A DNA stretch of 64,000 nucleotides from Takakia lepidozioides (GCA_030704615.1 CM060734.1:3906001-3970000); one strand, 5' to 3'. Numbered from the stretch's first letter, positions 30,561-42,957 are shown. Notes: generated from the sequence alone by a model not told the origin. A program made the numbers and translations.

Positions 30561-30585
30561 ATCGGACGAACCAAGACGATACAAT

Positions 30586-33500
30586 ATGGGTAATCGTTAT
30601 CAGAGGCCACGAAATGAATATCCACCAAGGGATAGGGAACATCAACCTAGAAACAAAGAAAGCACGAGATGCCACTATTGCAAGAAAGAAGGACACTGGA
30701 AACATGAATGCCAGTTGCGAATCAAGCATGAGGCGGAAGTGGGAAATATGGAAGCGGGACCAAGTGTAGCCGTAAGTGTGGTAACCCCTGTAGTGGATAC
30801 TCTTGCGGTAACCCGAACTCAGGCCAAGAAACAGAAACCTCCAGATAAGGAGATTGAAGAAGAATGGAAACAATATCCAGAAAGTGCAGCATGGCAGGAG
30901 GAAAAGAGCTTACACCAGGAAGTAAGTAAAGCCATAGCTCAAATGCAAGAGGGAACTCATATACCTTTTGGAGAGCCAACTCCAGATAAGCAAATCAGAC
31001 CAACGATGAAGACCATGAATACAGCCACGGAAACAGAATTGGCTGAAGTAATCTGCCAGACCCAGACCCAAATTACCATTGGACAATTATTAAAAATTGC
31101 TCCATACTGCAAGAAAACTTTATTTCGGGCAATCGAGGCATTGACCCCCACACCAAAACAAAAACCAACACCAGAGGTTTACACGATTAAACCCACAACT
31201 ATACGACAAACTCCAGATTACGACGAAGCAATACCAGTAATACAAGTACGTATTGGACGGAAGATGGTAACAAATGTACTCATCGATGGAGGATCCGGAG
31301 TGAATATCATGACAGAAAAGATGAAGAAGTCATTAGGATTGGGGCACATGGAACCTGCTCCATTCACGGTACGAATGGCTGATCAACGAAAAGTACAGCC
31401 ATTGGGGATCATCAGACGACTTGCAATGGAAGTAGCAGGACTGGTATACGAAATATCAGTAACCATTCTCAGAATGGAGGATGTGGCAGAGGGATATTCA
31501 CTACTACTTGGCCGACCATGGTTAACACAAGCCCAATCACACCACGATTGGGGAAGTCAGACTCTCACAATAAAAAAGGGAGCAAAACAAGTCACCATCA
31601 CGACGAAGCAACGAGGTACCATTCCACGAGAGAAACGACCTTGCATAGTGGAAGAATATGATTGGTCCAGTGGACTGTCGGATGAAGAAGAAGCCACAGT
31701 ATATGCAGCACATCCACAGTTGGAACCTATTGGACAACTGGTGGTCAAGCATACCACAACAATAGGATGTCACATGGTGAACACCCAAGGAGAACCAAAT
31801 ACTTCGAGAAATGAAGATCCAGAGGAAGAAGCGATGGACACACCTCAACACCCGGCCCGGTTCTATCAAGAAAGAGAAGAAGACATTCAAATCAGTGAAG
31901 TACCTGCCACAATTGCAACCATCGGACAAGAGATTGCAGGATCGACAGTAACGGAAGAAACTCAATTGATTCAAGTGAATCTAGGAACAGTGGAAGAACC
32001 ACAGATAATACGAGTGAGTGCAGGTCTTGAAGAATCATTTCTACAAGAAGCCACCGCATTATTCACTGAATACAAGGATGTATTTGCCTGGAACTACAAG
32101 GATTTGAAGGGTATACCTTCTAACATCTGTCAGCACCGAATTGAATTGGAAGTTGACACAAAACCAATTCGTCAAAACCGTTACAGAATGAACCCCAACT
32201 ATGCAACTAAAGTTTGGGAAGAAATCAAGAAGTTACTGGATGCAGGATTCATATACCCAGTAGAGACACCACAATGGTTATCGCCCATTGTGACAGTACC
32301 CAAGAAAAATGGAAAACTACGAGTGTGTGTGGACTACCGCAAGTTAAACGCAGGAACCAAGAAAGACCCTTTTCCACTACCTTTCACTGAAATAGTGTTG
32401 GACACAATGACTGGACATGAGATGTACTCATTCATGGATGGGTTTAGTGGGTATAACCAGGTATAGATGGCAAAAGAAGACCAAGAAAAGACCGCATTCA
32501 TCACTGAATGGGGAGCATATGCTTACAAAGTCATGCCATTTGGACTTTGCAATGCACCAGCCACATTTCAACGAGCAGCATCTGAGATATTCAAGAACTA
32601 TCTCAATGATTTTATGCAGGTATTTTTGGATGATTTCAGTGTCTTTGGACAGAAATCCAAACATTTGGCACTGTTAAAACTTTGCCTACAAGCCTGCAGA
32701 AACAATGGAGTAAGTCTCAACCCGGAAAAATGTACATTCTGTGTGAATTCAAGATTATTATTGGGACACATTGTGTGCCAACAGGGAATTCTGGTAGATC
32801 CAAAGAAAGTGGAGGTTATCCAAAAAATACCACCACCAGAAAATCCCAAGAAACTCAAGAGATTTCTGGGACAGAGGAGCTATTACAGAAGATACATGGA
32901 CAAATATGCTCACAGAGCAGCACCAGTCTATAGACTGCTGAAGCAAGATGCCGAATATCGATGGTCTCCAGCTTGCCAGGAATCATTTGATTCACTAAAA
33001 AGGGCACTCACAACAGCACCAATTCCGATAAATCCAAGATGGGATTTACCATTTCATGTACACAGTGATGCATCAGGCATTGCTTTGGGAGCGGTTCTAG
33101 CTCAGAATGTGACAGGCACAATAGATTCACCAATCTATTATGCAAGCATATTGTTGACAGCAAAAAGAAAAAACACCACCACAGAAAGGGAAGCATTGGC
33201 AATGATTTATGCTGTTCAAAAATTTCGGCATTATTTACTTGGCAATCGCTTTAAGTTTATTGTTGATCATCATACTCTAGTTTATCTAACAAATCGACCA
33301 CTAGCTAGTGGCAGGGTTGCTCGATGGTTATTACTTCTTCATGAGTATGACTTTGAAGTTGTTCATAAACCAGGGAGATTACATGTTACAACAGATCATC
33401 TGTCAAGGATTACTACAGGAGAGCCAGCCACGGGGGTAGAGAATCAACTTCCCGATGCATTTATGTTTGTTGTTCAACCAGAAGCACCAGATGAAGAGAC

Positions 33501-33723
33501 AGATCCTATAAATGCTCTGGGAATGTTTCAAGGAGACTATGACCTTCCAGATGCTCTCAAACTCATGGACGACACAGATAAAGAAGAAGATTCATCCGAT
33601 GAAGATGAACCTCTTGATGAGTCAATATCAATATTGGAGCTTATACAGTCACCAAAGAAGAATAATAAGATATTCAGGATCAAGATCAAGATGATTGGCA
33701 ATGGCCAATCAAATACTATCTGA
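30586..33723 (+). CDS. Pol of copy C: zinc knuckle, protease, RT, RNase H (one internal TAG)
   Basis: The first frame (30586-32466, 626 aa) has the knuckle [14 protein letters not shown] (about residue 26), a protease-like block [13 protein letters not shown] (about 226-240, with DGG/SG instead of DSG/DTG) and the start of RT ([26 protein letters not shown]). A single TAG at 32464-32466 interrupts the RT. The same frame continues at 32467-33723 with [34 protein letters not shown], the catalytic [10 protein letters not shown] (FLDD variant), [16 protein letters not shown], then RNase H ([18 protein letters not shown]) and an acidic tail ([15 protein letters not shown]). Only the TAG stands between this copy and an intact RT-RNase H. 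Confidence 0.9.
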
Positions 33724-33725
33724 AC

Positions 33726-34740
33726 ACAGGGAAATTTCCTGAAGGTTACACCAAAGATGACAGGAGGAAGCTTTCAATCAAAAGCAAGCCATACACATTA
33801 ATCAAAGGGATTCTGTACAAAAGAGGAATTGACTCCATAATGAGAAGATGTGTAAACAAAGACCATGCCAAAACAGTAATGCAAGAACTACACAAAGGAA
33901 TTGCAGGTGGACACTTCAGTTCGGACCTGACAGCAAAGAAAATATTACTAGCAGGCTACTGGTGGCCTACTATATTTGGAGATACTTATGAACACTGTCA
34001 ACAGTGTGATGTCTGCCAGAGGATGGGACCAGTAGAACGAACGGGGAAGGGGACTCTGCACCCAATACTACCAACAGAACCATTTCAGCGCTGGGGGCTA
34101 GACTTCATGGGACCCATTAAACCTCCAGCAAGGCACACACAAAACCAATACATCCTCACAACCACTGACTACACTACCAAATGGGTAGAGGCCAAGGCAC
34201 TAAGAGACAACACTGCCAAATCAACAGCCAAATTCTTATATGAAAACATCATCACACGATTTCGTCAGTGATCAGGGATCACACTTCATAAATGATGCTA
34301 TAAAATGCTTGACGGAGGAGTTCATGATTGTACATCACAAAAGTACTGCTTACTATCCTCAAGGAAACGGTCAAGCCGAATCTACCAACAAAATATTATG
34401 CACTATCTTAACCAAGATAGTAAATGCCAATCGTACAGATTGGGACACCAAATTGAACACAACACTATGGGCATTCAGGACATCATACAAGGTGACCACG
34501 AAGCATACACCATTTCAACTGGTGTATGGAGCAGAGGCACTATTACCCATTGAATGTATAATACCCACACTACGAACCGGAACTCATGAACGATGGGGCT
34601 TAGAAGAATCATTACGAGTCAGGGAATATGAATTATTCTATCTGGAAGAAGTTCAAACAGATGCCGCAGATAATATGGCACGGATCCAGGAACAACGAAG
34701 GAAAAGAATATCCGAAGGGAAAGAGAAATCTTAATATTAA
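33726..34740 (+). pseudogene. Integrase of copy C, frameshifted by a small deletion
   Basis: Reads [20 protein letters not shown] onward, with the HHCC region ([18 protein letters not shown] ... [12 protein letters not shown]) and a core block [20 protein letters not shown]. At about 34262 the frame changes: the related integrase at 54158-54829 has RFGCPLEFISDQG, while here the bases for GCPLE are missing and RF joins VSDQG out of frame. The second half (34240-34734) has SDQGSHF and NGQAESTNK with the catalytic Asp and Glu. All D,D,E residues remain, but in two frames. Confidence 0.9.
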
Positions 34741-35455
34741 TCTTAATCTTAACAAGTTAAAAGGCTACCAGGGAATACATGACAAAGCCCTTATACATGA
34801 TTTATACGCCAACGAGAAAGATCAAATTGAAGAGGAGGAGCGCGAAACCACCAATGCCTACTACATTCATCACGACACGGTGAATCAGCATGTACTAAGA
34901 TAGGTGGCAACACAAATTCAGGGCACCACGACGACTAAACCACCATTTATCTGGAGGACAACATTACCACCCCGTATACCGTATGGTGAACCGTGGCTAG
35001 CACAGATGCCCTACAGAACAGTGAACAAATACGAAACGGCCAACGAGTCACTGCTTGTGTTAAATTCCGAGATGTACGCTCCAGATCACCCCACCGACAG
35101 TGGTAATCATACACCACTACCCTTCGATCATAACACAGAGGCGGAACGACGGCGCAATCCAACGGATTGCCAAAAGACGGCGGACGATAAGGGCAAAGCC
35201 ATTAAACCAAGCTGCAAGTACTGCGCCAACGCCGCCCATCTAAAAACGGACCACATACCAAAGTGGATGAACACAGCTCAGAGGGATGAACATAAACTGA
35301 CCGAAACTGGACAATCATCAACGACCATCAGTTTTAAACAAAACAAATCACGAAGAAAAAACCAACGGAAGAAAATCAAGCACAAAAGGGATGAAGTTTT
35401 CTCAAAACCGTTACCTGAGGCTAAATGCTTCTGTAAGCCTGGGCCCAGCAATTAA
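34741..35455 (+). CDS. Extra ORF downstream of integrase (copy C), unknown
   Basis: One frame, with a single TAG at 34901-34903, runs from INLNLNKLKGYQGIHDKALI to KPLPEAKCFCKPGPSN. It is hydrophilic and basic towards the end (KSRRKNQRKKIKHKRDE) with a CKYCANAAHLKTDH cluster that might bind zinc. There are no membrane segments, so it is not env-like. It could be a captured or accessory ORF, or non-functional 3' sequence that is open by chance. Confidence 0.4.
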
Positions 35456-36407
35456 GCTAACTAACGCTTTAAACCTAGGCAAACCAGTAGGACATAATTA
35501 CCTCCACGAGACCTCAAGAGAAGTTAGAGGAGAACCCTACAGAGAGGAACCCCTACTTAAATCCAGGAGCGAACTCCTACCTTCCTCTTCCGCAAACTGG
35601 AAATTGCTGTATACACACTTCAGTGTGCCTTCATACTTCTTGTGATACAGGAGTTGGTTGCTCCAATTCCATTCAGTCAACCGCGAGACTAATAGAACTG
35701 GCAGGCACCAAAGCGGAAGGCACAAGTTCTTATGCGCAATTCAATTTCAAAATCAGCCCAGCGTTGCGGAAGATTGAGCAGGACACAAAGACACAGGAGA
35801 CGTTGGACAGTCTTGGCCTGCGATACTTCATCACCACGCTGGACTGGAACCTGAAGCACGACGAGCTATGGCAGGGAGTTCTTGGAGAATTACAACACCA
35901 GCAACTCGGAGCCAAATGTCCACGACACGCACATCCTGCTGACGAGAAGTACTTGGCGAAGTATTTCACCTTCCCAGTCTGGACATACCACCGCACACTG
36001 GCAAACCTCCAAGGTTTGTACTTGCAGATTTGTTTTGAGAATCTCAACCAAGCAGATCAAGGCTACACATGCAACCACAGCAAAAACCATGGCTTCGGGA
36101 AGATAGCCCCAAGTACTAGCACATTGCTTTTTGCCTCAGGCAAAGAGGCACCGAGTCAGCAGCAGCAAGAGAATATTTGGAATTACTACTAGCACAACAA
36201 GTTTTAGATACAACAGCATGGGACACAGGGTTGGAGGAAGCACCACAAATTGTCAATTTTGTATGCCCATACAAGCATTGGGGCAACTGACAGTTTTTAT
36301 GGACAGGCCAAGGATTACATCAGCCCCAAAAACCTGACAGTGATCTTAGACCACATCAAAGAGAAGCACCAAGGGTATTGGCCACTGCAAGAACAGTATG
36401 TAACCAT

Positions 36408-36438
<31 letters not shown>

Positions 36439-36988
36439 TGGGTTGTTTACAATTGGCAGCATTATAAGATCAAAAGTCGAACCTTACTCCGCCATACAAC
36501 ACATTGGCCACACGCAGAGATGATTGGGGAGCAAAAGTGGAAAAGACAAAGAGCCGAACACGGATGTCCCAGCCGACCTCGATCACAGCGAGAAGAGATC
36601 TCAGAAAATAAGAGACAGAGGTGAAACACTCACAGGGCATGTGCAACATTAAACAGCAGGTGGAGACACTCAAGGGGCAGCTTAGGACTGCCATAATCTG
36701 AACCAAGTGGCTAACAGCAACACTACGCTGCTGAGAGCCAAGGGGAGAAATGCGGAGAGCAGGCTGTTTACCTCCACCACAGAAAGAGAACATTTGTCAT
36801 GGCAATGAACAAGAAGGAAGCAGCAGCTGTAAGCTGACATTGCAAGCAGCGGGTTGGATAAACAAGCAGCCTAGCCAAGAGCCGGTTGCAATGAAGGAGT
36901 GAATTGGAGATGAAGAAACTCAACAAGGGCAATGGTGAGAGCATATGAAAATGGCCAGTTGCGAAAATTGTTGTAAACATTCCATGCA
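35456..36988 (+). pseudogene. Unidentified coding-like region with frameshifts before the gap
   Basis: The frame 35623-36192 (189 aa) includes KISPALRKIEQDTKTQETLD, LRYFITTLDWNLKHDELWQG and KYLAKYFTFPVWTYHRTLAN. An overlapping frame reads ESAAAREYLELLLAQQVLDT to CPYKHWG (to about 36290), and a third continues FYGQAKDYISPKNLTVILDH up to the G-run. Joined across frames it looks like one decayed protein of over 250 residues, possibly gag-like. I do not recognise the family. Beyond 36440 only basic short frames remain. Confidence 0.35.
36410..36438 (+). repeat. Uninterrupted run of 29 G
   Basis: A 29-base G homopolymer followed by TGGGTTG. It could form a G-quadruplex or be a sequencing/assembly artefact. 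Shorter G or C runs occur at about 12600, 17115, 18050, 22240, 22553 and 22945. Confidence 0.9.
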
Positions 36989-37488
36989 NNNNNNNNNNNN
37001 NNNNNNNNNNNNNNNNNNNNNNNNNNNNNNNNNNNNNNNNNNNNNNNNNNNNNNNNNNNNNNNNNNNNNNNNNNNNNNNNNNNNNNNNNNNNNNNNNNNN
37101 NNNNNNNNNNNNNNNNNNNNNNNNNNNNNNNNNNNNNNNNNNNNNNNNNNNNNNNNNNNNNNNNNNNNNNNNNNNNNNNNNNNNNNNNNNNNNNNNNNNN
37201 NNNNNNNNNNNNNNNNNNNNNNNNNNNNNNNNNNNNNNNNNNNNNNNNNNNNNNNNNNNNNNNNNNNNNNNNNNNNNNNNNNNNNNNNNNNNNNNNNNNN
37301 NNNNNNNNNNNNNNNNNNNNNNNNNNNNNNNNNNNNNNNNNNNNNNNNNNNNNNNNNNNNNNNNNNNNNNNNNNNNNNNNNNNNNNNNNNNNNNNNNNNN
37401 NNNNNNNNNNNNNNNNNNNNNNNNNNNNNNNNNNNNNNNNNNNNNNNNNNNNNNNNNNNNNNNNNNNNNNNNNNNNNNNNNNNNNNNN
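36989..37488. other. Assembly gap of exactly 500 N
   Basis: A round number of N indicates a scaffold join of unknown true length. Any ORF crossing it is meaningless. Confidence 1.
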
Positions 37489-39130
37489 CTCTGTCAATTT
37501 CGTTCATTTGTCTTTCTGTTACGGACATTTCGTCCCCACCGTTGTTTGTGTCCGTTGTTTGTGTCCTTCTAGGAGCGGTGCTTGGATTCTCGACACGGAG
37601 CCTGCCGAACACGAATATGGCAGAATCGGTCCACTCCTCCTGGCGAGCGTCTTCTACCGCACATCTGGTGGACGTAGTGACGGCCACAACGGAGGACATC
37701 GACAGAGCAATCATGCAGCAAGCCACGTACTACAAGTTCCTGAGCGGCAAACAATGGGCTTTGGGCCGGACAGGGAGGAATGGTTGGTACGAACAGCTTC
37801 GAGGTCCAAGAATCCAGTGAAATGGGCGACAGCATTGCGAGAGAAGATCAAAGGGACGCCTCTGCACCGCAGAGGTGAACACCTAGAGGGGGACGTCCGG
37901 ACTCGCCCTGTCAGGCGGAGGATTGAAGAGGAACCCGGGTGCGAAGAGGATTCCTGGAGATCTGACAGGAACATTCGGACAGCACCTCGAGGTCCCGTCA
38001 TGTTGCCGCACAATGGTCTTCCAGCAGTGGAAGCCCAAGAAATTCCAGATCGCCGTCGCCTTCAACCGGGGATTTCGTGCAACAAATTCCAACCGCTCCC
38101 TTGCCCCACATTCCGCCCGCTGTTATGCAGTATGGCCAAGCCATTGTGGAGACGACTGTGTCTGCCTCACAGTGGAGAATTGCTCGCCCAAAGCCGTCGT
38201 TTCGAGGAAGGTGTTCCGCAATTCGTGTGGATACACGGCAACGTTGTTTAGAGATGATAAGGAGGAATCCAGATGGGGCTGTCCCTGCTCCTACTTTTAC
38301 AGGAAGATTTGTCCATGCAAAGTTTGCGGAGGCGACAACCACCCAGTTCTGGTTCTGCAGGCACGACATTATGACTTGCGTGTATGGAAAGCCAAGTACG
38401 GCATACAGACAATGCCAGAGGCTCCCCCGGTGTGGCCGGTGGAACCAGGCAGCGATCTGAGTCAGGTTGAGGCCGACGCCCTTACCGCCGCAGGATTTCG
38501 GATGGTGCAGCGCACTGACGTGCCCAGACAACCATTTCCGCTTCCACAGCCTCCACCACCGACCCCTGTGAGAGCAAGAACAATGGGACACGACAGCTCT
38601 AAGCATCCTACACACCGTTGGGGGAACCGAAGAGGCGGCGACCTCCCTCAAAAGTGAACGAGACAAGGATGGGGATGCACTTCGGATGAACTGTACAATC
38701 CGAGCTCGACAGAAGTGCCCCCACCAGGATTCGGGCGTGTGTATCAGATGGCCACGGCGGGCTCAGCTGTTCGCAATGAGGTGTACACCATCACCATTTC
38801 AGAATTACCCACCTGCAATTGCACCGACTTCCAGATCATGGCGAACAAGGGGCATCATACTGCCCTTGCAAGCATTTGTACTACGTGTACCTAAAGAGAC
38901 TCCGTTGTAATTCCACAACTCATCACTTCATACATGCACCAGGGTTGAGCCCCCAGGAGGTTCACACTCTTCTGAATATGGATCCAGGGGACCAGTGAGC
39001 TTGGCTTGCGGTCCACATACAATGGTACGCCCATCCTTTTCGGATAGTAGAACTGTACTGCTGCCAGTACCTCAGACTCTGGCCACACAAAGGTCCGACA
39101 TATGTCTTGCCTACCAGTAACCTGTTTTGA
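37489..39130 (+). pseudogene. MULE-type transposase, C-terminal half, copy 1 (SWIM zinc finger)
   Basis: Starts at the gap with TNMAESVHSSWRASSTAHLVD (about 37610), matching copy 2 on the opposite strand and a fragment at 60.7-61.1 kb. It continues through KWATALREKIKGTPLHRRGE and a Ser/Arg-rich stretch. Several frame changes follow (about 37990, 38460, 38660). A SWIM-type zinc finger is visible at 38812-38893 (CNCTDFQIMANKGH then CPCKHLYYVY, one frameshift between), typical of MULE/FAR1-like transposases. The DDE catalytic part would lie upstream, in or before the gap. Not functional. Confidence 0.7.
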
Positions 39131-39581
39131 TCGAACTAAGATATTACTATATCGTTCACTTGTTTCCACGTGCATGTATTTTTGTATGTTGGAGGGTTCA
39201 TGTTTTTCTGCTTTCCGAAAACTTGCTCTCCTCATTCGACCTCCGACAAGGAAATGCGGCGCCGAATTTCCAAGTATCGTCGTAGGTACCCCCAGAGGCG
39301 GCCTTCGCCAACACCAAACCGCTCCGAAATTTCGCACGTGCGAACCCTAATGCGGCAACCCTATTTCCCAGTTCAGTTGCAAACCTTTCCCGCCGAATAC
39401 CGAAGAAGACAGAATTGTGAAGTACTGCAGACTGTATTGGTGCAGACTCCATTGGTTCAATCGCGGCAAAAGGGTCAGCTTCATTCCAATGTTAAGGCAT
39501 GTAAAACCGCGGAATACTCTATACAGGCCAGTATGCGACGTCCTTTTGCAGTGGTATACTGGATTTCCCGTTGCACGGTCA
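39131..39581. other. Non-coding stretch between MULE copy 1 and MITE-like element
   Basis: No supported gene. One short palindrome of the array type (AAATGCGGCGCCGAATTTCC, near 39253) stands alone here. Confidence 0.4.
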
Positions 39582-39841
39582 CTTATTTCCATGAGCGGAT
39601 CTATAAAACCATGAGCGGACTTGTTACTGACGACATATCTTCGCCGCATTACATGATCTGGAACGTCCAAAAACGGCAAGGTCAAATAAAAAACTATTAT
39701 TTTAATACTTGTTTAATCTGCCGCATTTCCAAATTTGGAGGAGTCCGCTCATGAAATCCGCGTATCTTAGACTTCGGCTCACCGCTCATGCGGCTCATGC
39801 GGCTCATGGCTCATGGCTCATGGTTTCTGCTCATGAAATAG
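39582..39841. mobile_element. MITE-like element with CTATTTCATGAGC-type inverted ends
   Basis: The left end reads CTTATTTCCATGAGCGG (39582) and the right end GCTCATGAAATAG (39829-39841), which are inverted versions of each other. Subterminal copies of CATGAGCGG (left) and (C/G)GCTCATG (right, five in tandem near 39783-39823) are present. The interior is non-coding and A+T-rich. Related sequences lie at 53937-54016 and 58649-58880. Length about 260 bp. Confidence 0.55.
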
Positions 39842-39866
39842 TAAACCTCAAAGATACTGAGGCTTC

Positions 39867-41230
39867 CTAGCCTTCTCTCCTAATGTTGTCTGACAACAGA
39901 GAATCCCTGTTTGAATGCGATGGCGATCTGGAATTTCTTGGGCTTCCACTGCTGGAAGACACATTGTGCGGCAAGATGACGGGCCCTCGAGGTGCTGTCC
40001 GAATGTTCCTGTCGGATCTCCAGGAATCCTCTTCGCACCCGGGTTCCTCTTCAATCCTCCGCCTCACAGGGCGAGTACGGACGTCCCCCTCTAGGTGTTC
40101 ACCTCTGCGGTGCAGAGGTGTCCCTTCGATCTTCTCTCGCAATGTTGTCGCCCATTTCAGTGGATTCTTCGACCTCGAAGCTGTTCGCACCAACAATTCC
40201 TCCCTGTCCGGCCCAAAGCCCCATTGTTTCCTGCTCAGGAACTTATAGTACGTGGCTTGCTGCATGATTGCTCTGTCGATGTCCTCCGTTGTGGCCGTCA
40301 CTACGTCCACCAGATGTGCGGCAGAAGACGCTCGCCAGGAGGAGTGCACTGATTCTGCCATATTCGTGTTCGGCATGTCCGTGTCGGAATCTAAGCACCG
40401 CTCCTACAAGGACACAGACAATGGTGAGGAACCAATGGAAAGGTCCGTAATAAAAAGACAATTGCACGAAAATGACAGGATCATACCTCCCGCATGTACT
40501 GTCCGAACTGTCGATACCGGAAATGCCACCACCCCAACCAGCTGTGCAAGGCTCCCAGATTGGTTGTCTCCACTGCACCTGACGTGTTCCACCAAGCCTC
40601 GATGATAGCAAACTTAACCTCCGCGTCATCAAATGTGGGTGCATCCTTCCACGCCGTACAAAAGACACGGTGTTCAGCCTGGAATGAGCTAGCAACAAAT
40701 TTGGTAGTGTAGTGGGATAGACTCTGCATCCAATGGAATCCACAGGATCTCTCTTTCCCCTCCATTGGAACATTGGGGTCCTCACCGTACACACGCCGCA
40801 CCGCTGCCCAGTTGGCCTGAGCGTTGTCTGCCATGAATCCCCTGAAATTGGGCTCTGGCAATCCCGCCCTTGCCATCTGCTTGTTTATGCCCTCCCACAG
40901 ATGCATCTCCGACTGTGTGTCCTCCCCTTTCATCTCGCAGATTGCAATCGTCATGAGCCTCTTGGAGTGATTGTCATAAACATGCGCACCCATAGTCACC
41001 CACTGATGGTTTGTAATTCGCTTGATGTGATCAAACATCACCCAAGCATTCGACAGGTTTCCAGTTGTCATGCGAGTGACCAAGTCGACTCCACTCCCGG
41101 GCCCACACGTCGACATTTTAAAAATGTAACAACGATCGGATTCGCTACCTTGCCTTGGAAACCTGCTACCTTGGATGTAGTCATATCCAGTCATTCGTTT
41201 CACCTCCAGGATTGAGTGCATGTCCGACCC
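39867..41230 (-). pseudogene. MULE-type transposase copy 2: DDE core to C-terminal linker
   Basis: The frame 41221-40481 (246 aa) contains WVMFDHIKRITNHQWVTMGA, AICEMKGEDTQSEMHLWEGI, FMADNAQANWAAVRRVYGED and CGFHWMQSLSHYTTKFV. This is the arrangement of MULE-superfamily transposase cores, with a catalytic Asp expected in FMADNAQ. After a frameshift the sequence continues at 40376-39867 (TNMAESVHSSWRASSAAHLVD ... SSSSGSPRNSRSPSHSNRDS). The SWIM region is missing: the copy ends at about 39867 by the MITE-like element. The overlap with copy 1 is an inverted repeat of roughly 500 bp. Confidence 0.7.
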
Positions 41231-42782
41231 CCGGCCGAACTCCTGCTTGCAAGATACATGTGATTCCGCACATTCGGACTACAAACGTGCGAGACGGACT
41301 CCAACAGGTCAAGCATCTCCTTTTCGTTCAGGGCACTCGGTCTGAACCATCTTCAGACATGATTTTTCCAAGAGCAATCTTGTGGGCTGCCTTCAGCTGA
41401 ATCTGCTTTGGTCTTGCTCCGGGGCTCAATTTCACCTCCTCTTTTATGATGTCGTGTGCTTCCTGCACAGCCTCACGCATGTTGCCTCTCGCCAAGGGGT
41501 GGCAGTGGACCCCAACGTGTATGCAAGCTCTAGTCAAGTCCGGGAGCAAATGGATTACGTAATATTGCTTGGCTCTGCACATGGACATGCACGTCGGTGG
41601 TTCTTTGCAATGTGCGCACTTGAAAGTACCCGCAGGAGCTTGGCTGGAGACAATGAATGGATGATGCGTTGTGCCAGTCCAATCCGTCTCGTTTCTCCGC
41701 CCTCCTTTGGAAAGAAAGTGGAAGCAGGCGGGATTCAGGCACCTCAGCTTCCCCGCACAGAGGACGTATCGTACACGAACACCATCAGCAATTTTCGTGC
41801 TACTGGTCTTCGTCACACACCAGGGGTGTCCGTCATGCTTTCGATCCATGTCTGTTAACATCCCTGAGGCTTTGTTTGAGGAAGTGACAGGTGGAAACTC
41901 AAAGATGACATTGCCATCGACTTCGGGAGGCAGATACGTTACCTTCCTGACCGGAAATTTGGCATAGTCGAGAGCAGCCAGCTCGGAGCGAGAACCATCC
42001 AGGTGATGTTGTCGTAGGAGCTGCACAATGGACCGGGTTGGAGTTATGCTCGAGAGTACTTGCGTAGCACCTGCAGAGACGTCCATGTCGGATTTGAACG
42101 ACCGTGTGGAGGACATGGGGACCTCAATGCACTCATCTTCATCGTCGGAAATGTCAAATACATCCACACGAGAAGCTATGGAGGGTCTTGACGGTCCAGG
42201 TCGGGAATTATTATCGTTGCATACCTCTCTGTTGGCAGTGGCCACCTGTCGGTTTCCGGACTCCTTTGTGGATGGTGTGGGCAGCGACTGATTCGGAAAG
42301 GGATGGGGCATTCCCACAGCTCGGTATAGGATGATGTCTGATGGGGGTACGTGCCATTCGATTCCGCAACCTCCATCGTTACCTAGCACGACAATGGTCT
42401 CGTCAACCTGTCCAGGAACATCCTTCCTTTCTTCTTCCAAGTAAATTGTGCCCGGTTTGAGCTTGAATTTAGACCAAAGGTAAGTTTCAGTCACTCTGCA
42501 AAGTCCTCCCTCGTTTGGGATCCAGGCTCTCCCAAGTTGCGGAGGACAGTAAACTATAGCGTAGGAATTCGGAGCCATCGAACACCGCACGAAGTTGGCA
42601 AGTGCGAGGTTCAGTATAGCGACATACGAAGGCTCACAGGCACCATGCGGAGTCCATCGACGATTGGAAGTCGCACATTGAAGTGGAAAGTATAGTTTCA
42701 AGCTACATGCATGAAGGTGGGAGGTGTGATTCCATAGCCAGTAAGTTAGACAATGATGGCCGAATCGGCGACGAAATAACAT
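41225..42782 (-). pseudogene. N-terminal region of MULE-type transposase copy 2 (zinc-binding)
   Basis: The 484-residue frame 42782-41328 includes an acidic stretch (VDVFDISDDEDECIEVP) and a Cys/His region, CLNPACFHFLSKGGRRNETD ... HHPFIV ... CAHCKEPPTCMSMC, likely a DNA-binding zinc domain. It ends KIALGKIMSEDGSDRVP at a stop. A second frame continues directly (SALNEKEMLDLLESVSHVCS, 41335-41225) into the DDE frame, so at least two frameshifts separate the pieces. The first 60 residues are doubtful as coding sequence. Confidence 0.6.
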
Positions 42783-42957
42783 CTCCTGACAGTTTCTCCT
42801 GAGGGTGGATCCAGCAGTATTCTCGGTACGTCAGGAGCGTTCGCACTGACAAGTGCCAGGACTGTTAGTTAAAACGGTCAGACAACCTAGTTGTGCTCAT
42901 CAAGACTGGCCGCAATTCTGTTGTTTCGGAACCATGCAACCCATTCAGGTTCAGCAT

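Larger units (their letters stand above)
27750..34740 (+). mobile_element. LTR retrotransposon copy C, near-complete internal region
   Basis: 5' LTR (27750-28620), PBS, small ORF, gag, protease, RT, RNase H and integrase all lie on the plus strand. It is the most complete member of the copy A/B family. Disablements are few: a 91-base loss and a TGA in gag, a TAG in RT, and a small deletion in integrase. No 3' LTR is found before the gap at 36989; it may lie in the gap or be missing. The PBS and integrase type suggest a Tat/Athila-like Ty3/gypsy lineage, which is inference. Confidence 0.9.

Noticed and set aside
36871-37820. ORFs of 200-290 residues spanning the N run
   Set aside because: Mostly unknown bases; no coding meaning.
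37923-38657. 244-residue plus-strand ORF as a novel Cys-rich protein
   Set aside because: It is a mixture of frames through the MULE C-terminal region; its Cys content comes from out-of-frame reading.
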